Of a DNA stretch of 38,906 nt, positions 32,597-38,906 are shown one piece after another. Location: NCBI GenBank assembly GCA_958296015.1, contig CATQIH010000057.1, positions 1 through 38,906 on the forward strand, written 5' to 3'. The notes under the pieces were generated by a model. It did not search any database, was not told the DNA's origin, and saw nothing but the letters and a program-made list of their open reading frames with translations. Each line of letters opens with the position of its first letter. The first letter of the stretch is position 1. A program made the translations under genes and the position numbers. Source of the stretch: Cyclobacteriaceae bacterium. GTDB taxonomy: Bacteria > Bacteroidota > Bacteroidia > Cytophagales > Cyclobacteriaceae.

Positions 32597-34024
32597 ATGA
32601 AAAAAGAGATAAAAGAAAAAAACGGCATCAACAGGAGAGATTATCTGAAAAAGGCAGCTCTGGGCGTGGCAGGAGCAGTTTTCATGCCTACCATTGTGCC
32701 TTCCAACGTTTTTGGCAAGGATGCACCCAGCAACAAGATCAACATTGGGCAGATCGGGTTTGGCCGTATTGCACAGACCCACGATCTGCCGGAAACTTTA
32801 AAATATGATGTGGCCAGGGTGATGGCAGTCAGTGACCTGGATAGCAACAGAAAACAGCAGGGCAAGCAGTTTATTGAGCAATGGTATGCAGAGAAGAAGG
32901 GCAAAAAAAACTACATGGACGTAAAAACGTATGACGACTTTCGGCAAATGCTCAAAAACCCGGATATAGATGCGGTCATCATCAGTACCCCTGACCACTG
33001 GCATGCGCAACCTGCCGTAGAAGCTGCCCTGGCTGGTAAACATATCTACCTGCAAAAACCGGCTTCACTCACCATCGCAGAGGGGCGAATGATGAGCGAC
33101 ATCGTGCACCGCACAGGAGTTACCTTTCAGATAGGTAGCCAGCAACGTTCTATAGACCCCTGGCCACAATTTAAAAGAGCCTGCGAACTGGTACGCAACG
33201 GACGTATCGGCAAGGTGCATACCGTAAAGATTGGCCTGCCTGGCGATCCGCCCGGTGGAAATCCACAGGAAATGCCGGTGCCCAAAAACCTCAACTACGA
33301 TATGTGGCTGGGTTCTACACCTTATGTCTACTACACGCTCGACAGGGTACATCCTCAAACAGACTTTTCTCGTCCGGGCTGGCTGCGCTGCGAGCAGTTT
33401 GGGGCTGGCATGATCACCGGCTGGGGTGCGCACCACATTGATACGGCACACTGGGGCATGGGTACCGAATACACAGGCCCTATAGAGGTTGAGGCCACCG
33501 CAGAATTCCCGACAGAAGGGCTGTGGACAGTACATGGCGACTTTAATGTGCAGGCAAAATATGAAAACGGGGTCAATATGCAGATTAGTGGCGACAATCC
33601 TAATGGCGTTCGTTTTGAGGGTGACGAAGGCTGGATATTCGTTTCCAGAGGCGATGTGGGTGTCACGGCCAGCGACCCTGGCAAAGAGGGTGGCGAAAGC
33701 GAAGCCTTCAAAGCCAGCAATCCGAAGATACTATCGTCAAAAATTGGTGAAGATGAAATCCATTTGTATGAAAGCCCGGAACAACATGGCAACTGGCTGG
33801 ATTGTATCCAGTCCGGAAAGCAGACGGTAGCACCTGTAGAGGTAGCTCACCGTTCGTGCAGTGCCTGCCTGGTAGCGCATACGGCCATGAAACTTCCCCG
33901 CAAGCTATATTGGGACCCCATGAATGAAAAATTCAAAAATGATGATGAAGCCAACAGTATGCTGGCACGTTCGCAGCGTTATCCGTGGGGCATCCACAAC
34001 ATCAAAGGTCTGCGTGAGTTATAA
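32597..34024 (+). CDS. Gfo/Idh/MocA-family oxidoreductase with Tat signal
   Basis: The ATG at 32597 gives 475 residues with a Tat signal, twin Arg in NRRDYLKKAALGVAGAVFMP. An NAD(P)-binding Rossmann domain begins at INIGQIGFGRIA (about 48-59), followed by AVSDLD, AVIISTPDHWHAQPAVEAALAGKHIYLQKP (the EKP-type position is QKP) and a C-terminal substrate domain with GWGAHHIDTAHWGMG. It is exported folded with its cofactor to the periplasm. Such enzymes oxidise or epimerise sugars and often neighbour ThuA genes. The longer open frame upstream overlaps the ThuA frame and is not used. Confidence 0.94.
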   Translation: MKKEIKEKNGINRRDYLKKAALGVAGAVFMPTIVPSNVFGKDAPSNKINIGQIGFGRIAQTHDLPETLKYDVARVMAVSDLDSNRKQQGKQFIEQWYAEKKGKKNYMDVKTYDDFRQMLKNPDIDAVIISTPDHWHAQPAVEAALAGKHIYLQKPASLTIAEGRMMSDIVHRTGVTFQIGSQQRSIDPWPQFKRACELVRNGRIGKVHTVKIGLPGDPPGGNPQEMPVPKNLNYDMWLGSTPYVYYTLDRVHPQTDFSRPGWLRCEQFGAGMITGWGAHHIDTAHWGMGTEYTGPIEVEATAEFPTEGLWTVHGDFNVQAKYENGVNMQISGDNPNGVRFEGDEGWIFVSRGDVGVTASDPGKEGGESEAFKASNPKILSSKIGEDEIHLYESPEQHGNWLDCIQSGKQTVAPVEVAHRSCSACLVAHTAMKLPRKLYWDPMNEKFKNDDEANSMLARSQRYPWGIHNIKGLREL

Positions 34025-34057
34025 TAAATGATTCTATCAACATCTAACCAAAACCCT

Positions 34058-35458
34058 ATGCGCTACAGCGTACTTGCCTACCTGCTACCCATACTTTTGT
34101 GTAGTTGCACTACCACATCCTCCGAAAACAAGATGTCAGAAGCCAATGGAAACCATTTCACAGGAGCCAAAGGCGAAGTGAAACTCATAACGGTAGACCC
34201 CGGCCACTTTCATGCCGCACTCGTGCAAAAGTTTATGTACGATCAGGTAGACTCCGTAGTGAACGTCTATGCTCCGGCAGGGGAAGACCTGAAACTGCAC
34301 CTGGATAGGATCGCCTCTTTCAACAAAAGAGCCGATGACCCAACGCACTGGGTAGAAGAGATTCATACAGGGCCGGACTTCTTCGAGCAGATGATCAAAG
34401 AAAAGCCGGGCAATGTGGTGGTGCTGGCAGGCAACAATGCCAAGAAGACCGAATATATCAAACGCTCGGTAGACGCAGGGTTGAACGTGCTGGCCGATAA
34501 GCCGATGGTGATCACACCCGCAGCATATCCGCTATTGAAGGAAGCCTTTGATATTGCCGACGAAAAAGAGGTGCTGCTTTACGATATCATGACGGAGCGG
34601 TTTGAAATTACCTCTATTCTGCAAAAAGAACTGGCGCAGTTTCCGGATGTATTTGGTAAGCTGGAGAAAGGCTCACCCAACGCACCTGCTATTTCCAAAG
34701 AAAGCGTCCATCATTTCTTCAAAGAGGTAGCAGGCAAACCTTTGATACGTCCTGCCTGGTTTTTTGATGTCAATCAGCAGGGAGAAGGCATTGTGGATGT
34801 ATCCACGCACCTGGTAGACCTGATCCTCTGGGAGTGCTTTCCCGATGAAGGCATCGACAGCACGGAAGTGGAAGTACTGTCGGCACGGCATTGGCCTACC
34901 ACCCTTACGCCTGCTCAGTTCAAAAAAGCTACTGCCGGGCAAACCTATCCTGACTACCTGCAAAGCAATATTGTCAAAGATTCGTTGCTGGATGTGTATT
35001 CCAATGGCGAATTTGTCTTTACTACCCGTGGAGTGCATGGCAAAGTATCGGTAATCTGGAACTTTGAAGCACCCGAAGGAGCCGCCGATACGCATTATTC
35101 CATCATGCGGGGCAGCAAAGCCAACCTGATCATCCGCCAGGACAAAGCACAAAACTATCAACCTACGCTGTACGTAGAACCTCTGAATTTTACAGATAAG
35201 CAGGCTGCTGAAACGGCTCTAAAGCAAGCACTAGAGAAGATAGATACAAAATATCCGGGCATCGACATGAAGCCATCAGAAGCTGGCTGGGAGATTATCA
35301 TTCCGGAGAAATACAAAAACGGACACGAAGCACACTTTGCACAGGTGACAGAAAACTACCTGAAGTACCTCACCGAAGGAGCCATTCCCGACTGGGAAAA
35401 GCAGAACATGCTCACCAAATACTACATCACCATGCAGGCATACCAGAAGAGCCAGTAG
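34058..35458 (+). CDS. Lipoprotein of the Gfo/Idh/MocA oxidoreductase superfamily
   Basis: The ATG at 34058 gives a lipoprotein signal MRYSVLAYLLPILLCSC, lipid Cys17 (L-C-S-C). The 466 residues include an N-terminal nucleotide-binding-like part with VDPGHFHAALVQK, VVLAGNNAKKTEYIKRSVDAGLNVLADKPM (the KP position of the family) and a large C-terminal domain (VVDVSTHLVDLILWECFP). The usual glycine-rich GxGxxG loop is replaced by the VDPGHFH sequence, so cofactor binding may differ. It follows the Tat oxidoreductase by 33 bases; both probably act on one periplasmic sugar substrate. Confidence 0.88.
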   Translation: MRYSVLAYLLPILLCSCTTTSSENKMSEANGNHFTGAKGEVKLITVDPGHFHAALVQKFMYDQVDSVVNVYAPAGEDLKLHLDRIASFNKRADDPTHWVEEIHTGPDFFEQMIKEKPGNVVVLAGNNAKKTEYIKRSVDAGLNVLADKPMVITPAAYPLLKEAFDIADEKEVLLYDIMTERFEITSILQKELAQFPDVFGKLEKGSPNAPAISKESVHHFFKEVAGKPLIRPAWFFDVNQQGEGIVDVSTHLVDLILWECFPDEGIDSTEVEVLSARHWPTTLTPAQFKKATAGQTYPDYLQSNIVKDSLLDVYSNGEFVFTTRGVHGKVSVIWNFEAPEGAADTHYSIMRGSKANLIIRQDKAQNYQPTLYVEPLNFTDKQAAETALKQALEKIDTKYPGIDMKPSEAGWEIIIPEKYKNGHEAHFAQVTENYLKYLTEGAIPDWEKQNMLTKYYITMQAYQKSQ

Positions 35459-35489
35459 ATATAAAATAGATGAGAAATAATCCCCTCTG

Positions 35490-35510
35490 GCTTCAGATTG
35501 TATCTGAAGC
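35490..35510 (+). terminator. Perfect hairpin after the oxidoreductase operon
   Basis: GCTTCAGAT (35490-35498) pairs with ATCTGAAGC (35502-35510) over a three-base loop, 31 bases after the stop codon. No T run follows, so it may act as an RNA end-stabilising hairpin rather than a classic terminator. Confidence 0.45.
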
Positions 35511-35566
35511 TAGTAAATTAGATAGCAAGGTGAGACCATCTCCAACTTTTAGTTCATACACAAAAG

Positions 35567-36139
35567 TCAGCCGTTGTAGCTTTCCAACATCTCCTTCCTG
35601 GTTTGTTTAATCATGGCTATCAACCCGTCTGTTACTTTCTTCAAACTCTCCTGCACCTGCTCGTCTATTGCTTTGCCGTCTTTATCAAACTTCCCTTTGG
35701 CTCCCTGAATAAGCAGCGAAGCATCATCACTGATCTTTGCCTCTATAGTAGACATGATCAGCTTCAGTGCTTCAAAAGCTTTCTCTCCTGAGGCGGAAGC
35801 TACGATCAGGGCAACGGGTTTGTGAGAAAAGACGGTGGTAGACACGGTCCATTCAATGGCATTCTTCAAAGACCCCGGCAGGCTGAAGACATACTCCGGC
35901 GTACAGATGATCACGCCATCTGCCTGATCTACCAGCGTCCGGAATTCTTTGACAGCAGCAGGCAGTGCATCATCAGCTATATCAGGATTGAAATGGGGCA
36001 GGTTGGCGATGCCCTGATAAACCCGTACGTCAAGTACATCAGCATACCATGCGGCAATGACTTGTAGCACGCTTTCGTTGGTAGACTTGCTCCGGGTGCT
36101 GCCAGAGATCGCTAGTATTTTCTTCCTGTTTTTTTTCAT
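35567..36139 (-). CDS. NADPH-dependent FMN reductase family protein
   Basis: The ATG at 36139 (MKKNRKKILAISGSTRSKST) gives 190 residues; the longer frame upstream adds an unlikely tail. The flavodoxin-like fold is shown by the phosphate loop SGSTRSKSTNE (about 10-20), the conserved ICTPEYVFSLPGSLKNAIEW segment (about 82-101) and a family-typical KPVALIVASASGEKAFEAL. The enzyme binds FMN and reduces quinones, azo compounds or chromate in relatives; the physiological substrate is unknown. It is transcribed from the same strand as leuB but after a gap of 194 bases. Confidence 0.92.
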   Translation of the reverse strand: MKKNRKKILAISGSTRSKSTNESVLQVIAAWYADVLDVRVYQGIANLPHFNPDIADDALPAAVKEFRTLVDQADGVIICTPEYVFSLPGSLKNAIEWTVSTTVFSHKPVALIVASASGEKAFEALKLIMSTIEAKISDDASLLIQGAKGKFDKDGKAIDEQVQESLKKVTDGLIAMIKQTRKEMLESYNG

Positions 36140-36333
36140 AGAAAGATATACGTACTTATCAAAAGAAAGGTCTGCTAAATCCATAGTCTGTGGCTCACAG
36201 GATGGTTAAAGGATTTCTCTCATTAAGATGGCCTGTGAGAACACAAGGCCACGAAGTTTGATCAGTAGTATCCCCTTGTTTTCTTGAACCAAACCCCCAG
36301 CTAAAGTATCAACTCATCCACACATCAATTCAT

Positions 36334-37407
36334 CTACAAAAAGCTTAGCACCTGCTCTCCCATGGCTTCCGTGCCTAGTATTTTGTCGTTAGGCGTGGTG
36401 GTATCGGCAATATCATGGGTGCGGAACCCTGCTTTCAGTACCTGATCTACGGCATGGATCACGGCTTCGGATTCTTCCTTTAACTCAAAAGAAATATCCA
36501 GCAACAGGGCCGCCGAAAGGATGGATGCCAGGGGATTGGCTACGCCTTTTCCGGCAATATCATGGGCAGAACCGTGGATAGGTTCGTACACGCCGGTGCC
36601 ATCGCCCACAGAAGCAGAGGCCAGCATCCCCATTGAGCCTGCAATCTGCGAGGCTTCGTCGGTGAGGATGTCGCCAAACAGGTTGGCCGTCACTACCACA
36701 TCGAAGCGACGTGGGTCTTTGATGAGCAACATGGCGGTGGCATCTACAAACTGGTGTTCTACGGTTACATCAGGATATTCCGGCGTAAGCTGCTGGATCA
36801 CCTCGCGCCACAGGCGGCTGGTTTCAAGCACATTGGCCTTGTCTACCGAGCACAGCTTTTTGCGGCGTGTCCGGGCAGCTTCAAAGGCTTTGCGGGCAAT
36901 GCGCTCTACCTCCATTTTGCTGTATTCGGCCATATCATAGGCAGTGTCGCCATTATTCTTACGGCCTTTCTCCCCAAAGTAAATGTCACCGGTCAGTTCC
37001 CTGAAGAACAGGATGTCAGCTCCTTTCAGCACTTCGGGTTTGATGCTGGATGCGCCTAGTAGTTCATCAAACAACTTGATAGGCCGCAGGTTGGCATACA
37101 GGCCCAGCTCTTTCCGCATCTTCAGCAAGCCCTGCTCCGGACGCACCTTGGCCGACGGATCATTGTCGTACTTAGGATGTCCTACAGCACCAAAGAGTAC
37201 AGCATCCGAGTTTCTCATCTTTGCCAGCGTTTCATCAGGCAGCGGATTACCCGTAGTCTCAATGGCAGCATGGCCCATCAACGCTTCATCGTACGTAAAT
37301 TCGTGTTGGAATTTCTCTGCAATCCTGTCCAGTACTTTTTTACCGACGGCAGTTACTTCCTGCCCTATCCCATCTCCGGGAACAATTAGAATGTGTTTTT
37401 TAGACAT
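36334..37407 (-). CDS. leuB: 3-isopropylmalate dehydrogenase
   Basis: Catalyses oxidative decarboxylation of 3-isopropylmalate to 2-oxoisocaproate in leucine synthesis, in the cytoplasm. It has 357 residues, normal. The N-terminus is KKHILIVPGDGIGQEV, followed by DAVLFGAVGHPKYD, the substrate-binding LLKMRKELGLYANLRP (about 95-110), LTGDIYFGEKG and the Mg-binding region FGDILTDEASQIAGSMGMLASASVG (about 243-268), then EPIHGSAHDIAGKGVANP. It lies 94 bases after a leuA-type gene on the same strand and is probably in its transcript. Confidence 0.97.
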   Translation of the reverse strand: MSKKHILIVPGDGIGQEVTAVGKKVLDRIAEKFQHEFTYDEALMGHAAIETTGNPLPDETLAKMRNSDAVLFGAVGHPKYDNDPSAKVRPEQGLLKMRKELGLYANLRPIKLFDELLGASSIKPEVLKGADILFFRELTGDIYFGEKGRKNNGDTAYDMAEYSKMEVERIARKAFEAARTRRKKLCSVDKANVLETSRLWREVIQQLTPEYPDVTVEHQFVDATAMLLIKDPRRFDVVVTANLFGDILTDEASQIAGSMGMLASASVGDGTGVYEPIHGSAHDIAGKGVANPLASILSAALLLDISFELKEESEAVIHAVDQVLKAGFRTHDIADTTTPNDKILGTEAMGEQVLSFL

Positions 37408-37420
37408 TGGTTTTTAGTTT

Positions 37421-37498
37421 GAAGTCAGAAGACCGAAGTCAGAAGTGGTGCCCCACCGGGACCGAAGTTTCTTTACTTCCGACTCCGGTCTTCGGTCT
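37421..37498 (-). repeat. Direct and inverted repeats between leuA-type gene and leuB
   Basis: GAAGTCAGAAG occurs twice (37421-37431 and 37435-37445, period 14). AGACCGAAG (37430-37438) is complementary to CTTCGGTCT (37490-37498). A third related segment GACCGAAGT lies at 37460-37468 and pairs partly with ACTTCCGACTCCGGTC. The whole 94-base gap can fold into one or more hairpins. It resembles dispersed intergenic repeats. Confidence 0.5.
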
Positions 37499-37501
37499 CC
37501 T

Positions 37502-38906
37502 TCATATTAAGTTTAACATTTTTTCTGTTGCTTTGATGGCCGCTACCGTTTGGTCGCTGTCCAGGCCACGGGTTTTAAACTCTCGCTGATCAAACTTCCA
37601 GGTGATGATGGTTTCGCACAAGGCATCAGACTTACCTCCCGGCGGGATGCGCACGGCATAGTCTACCAGACTGGGCAGGGTGATCTTTTTCTTTTTGTAG
37701 GCTTTCTTCAAAGCATTCACAAAAGCATCATACTGCCCGTCGCCCTGGGCATGTTCTTCAAAGGGTTCACCATCAATGCAGAGGTTCAGCGTAACAGAGG
37801 GCCTAAGGTCTTTTGAGTGCGTCAGTACGTAGTTTTTAATCTGCACTTTCTGCTCGCTGGTGGCATTGCTGTCTAGTATATCAGAAATGATGTAGGGCAG
37901 GTCGGCAGGCGTGACTACCTCTTTGCGGTCGCCCAGCAGAATGACGCGCTGTGTCACTTTTTTCAGCTCTTCATCAGACAGTTGGATGCCCAACTGTTGC
38001 AGGTTGTTTTCTATATTAGCTTTGCCGCTGGTTTTACCCAAGGCATACATACGCTGCCTGCCAAAACGCTCCGGCATCAGGTCATTATAGTACAGCTTAT
38101 TCTTTTTATCACCATCGGCATGGATGCCAGCCGTTTGCGTGAATACATTTTCTCCGATCACTGGTTTATTCACCGGAATGCGAAAACCGGAAAATGTTTC
38201 CACCAGCTTACTGACGGCATACAACGATTTCTCACTGACCGACGTTCTCACATCGGTCATATAATCGTTCAGCACGGCGATGGCGCTGGACAGAGGCGCG
38301 TTGCCTGCCCGCTCGCCCATGCCGTTGATGGTGAGATGCAATCCGTGCACACCGGCTTTGGTAGCTTCCAGCACATTGGCGATGCTCAGGTCATAGTCGT
38401 TGTGGGCATGAAAGTCAAAATGCAGTTGCGGATACCGTGCTACCAGCTCGAAGGTGTAGGCAAAAGTTTCCGAAGGTTGCAGCACGCCTAACGTATCAGG
38501 CAGCATCACTCGCTTGACGGGCTGATGTTGCAAAAAATCAAGGTATTGCAGCACGTAGTCTTTGGAGCTACGCATACCATTGCTCCAGTCTTCCAGATAG
38601 ACATTGCACTCGATGCCTTTTTTGTTGGCTGCTGTGAGCATATCAGCGACATCAGCAAAATGCTCTTCCGGCTTCTTCTTGAGTTGGTAGGTCAGGTGGT
38701 TGAGGGAACCTTTGGTCAGCAGGTTCATCACACGGGCACCGGTATCCAGCATCCATTTGATGGATATTTCTTTATCCAGGAACGTAAGTACTTCTATCTT
38801 ATCAAGATAGCCATTGGCTGCCGCCCAATCGGCAATCTTTTTGACAGCTTGAAACTCTCCTTCCGATACCCTGGCAGAAGCCACTTCTATCCGGTCTACT
38901 TTCACT
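37502..38906 (-). CDS. leuA: 2-isopropylmalate synthase/related alpha-acyl synthase, 5' end outside window (partial)
   Basis: Reads to the right edge in an open frame; the first GTG visible is internal (VKVDRIEVASARVSEGE aligns well within the TIM barrel), so about 30-60 residues are missing. The barrel shows HAHNDYDLSIANVLEATKAGVHGLHLTINGMGERAGNAPL with the metal-binding HxH. An LeuA dimer/regulatory domain spans about 360-460 (VTLNLCIDGEPFEEHAQGDGQYDAFVNALKK). It could be LeuA or a citramalate-synthase-like relative; the leuB neighbour favours leucine synthesis. Confidence 0.82.
   Translation of the reverse strand, partial: VKVDRIEVASARVSEGEFQAVKKIADWAAANGYLDKIEVLTFLDKEISIKWMLDTGARVMNLLTKGSLNHLTYQLKKKPEEHFADVADMLTAANKKGIECNVYLEDWSNGMRSSKDYVLQYLDFLQHQPVKRVMLPDTLGVLQPSETFAYTFELVARYPQLHFDFHAHNDYDLSIANVLEATKAGVHGLHLTINGMGERAGNAPLSSAIAVLNDYMTDVRTSVSEKSLYAVSKLVETFSGFRIPVNKPVIGENVFTQTAGIHADGDKKNKLYYNDLMPERFGRQRMYALGKTSGKANIENNLQQLGIQLSDEELKKVTQRVILLGDRKEVVTPADLPYIISDILDSNATSEQKVQIKNYVLTHSKDLRPSVTLNLCIDGEPFEEHAQGDGQYDAFVNALKKAYKKKKITLPSLVDYAVRIPPGGKSDALCETIITWKFDQREFKTRGLDSDQTVAAIKATEKMLNLI

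Overview
The window looks like a chromosomal segment of a Bacteroidota bacterium, most likely a member of the Cytophagales. Four signs point this way. Genes lack obvious Shine-Dalgarno sequences. Several upstream regions carry the Bacteroidetes -7 motif TAnnTTTG. There is a PorW/SprE-type lipoprotein of the type IX secretion system. The ATP synthase operon has the order atpZ, atpI-like, atpB, E, F, H, A, G with no atpD or atpC beside it. No rRNA, tRNA or CRISPR array was found.

Layout. Positions 1-9178 hold housekeeping and envelope genes: a 5'-truncated large protein of unknown function, meaB, a secreted FecR-like/TPR protein, an SGNH-hydrolase lipoprotein, a PAP2 phosphatase, ribE with a well-formed promoter, a TonB C-terminal-domain protein, a DUF4385 protein and a membrane protein with a TrkA-C domain. 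Positions 9310-11665 are a nested mobile element: a decayed DDE_4-type IS (IS-A, minus strand) that was split just upstream of its transposase start by an IS4-like element (IS-B, plus strand). Beyond it lies a GC-rich palindromic repeat region ending in a strong terminator. Positions 11932-13247 encode two DUF2382 (YsnF/AvaK) stress-type proteins. Positions 13474-15423 hold a low-molecular-weight tyrosine phosphatase facing a UbiA-like membrane protein and a methyltransferase.

Positions 15510-22637 form one long minus-strand run: an M23 peptidase and a bactofilin, followed by the F1Fo ATP synthase genes. AtpZ overlaps bactofilin by 110 bp. A terminator-like hairpin sits between atpE (c) and atpF (b), where it could help make more c than b. 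Divergent from this run are sprE/porW and a class A penicillin-binding protein, so the 21-28 kb region is an envelope and secretion block. A sigma-70-family factor and a membrane-anchored TPR protein with an anti-sigma-like layout follow.

Positions 29384-35458 are a uronate/carbohydrate cluster: an SDR that is probably D-mannonate oxidoreductase, UxuA mannonate dehydratase, a ThuA-domain protein broken by a one-base frameshift, a Tat-exported Gfo/Idh/MocA oxidoreductase and a lipoprotein of the same superfamily. On the minus strand at the right edge are an NADPH-dependent FMN reductase, leuB and a leuA-type gene that runs off the window.

I see no clearly new defence or biosynthetic system. 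The observations most worth checking are the nested IS with its layered decay, the atpE/atpF attenuator, the bactofilin/atpZ overlap that contains an internal repeat, the ThuA frameshift, and the palindromic repeats next to the IS and between cistrons.
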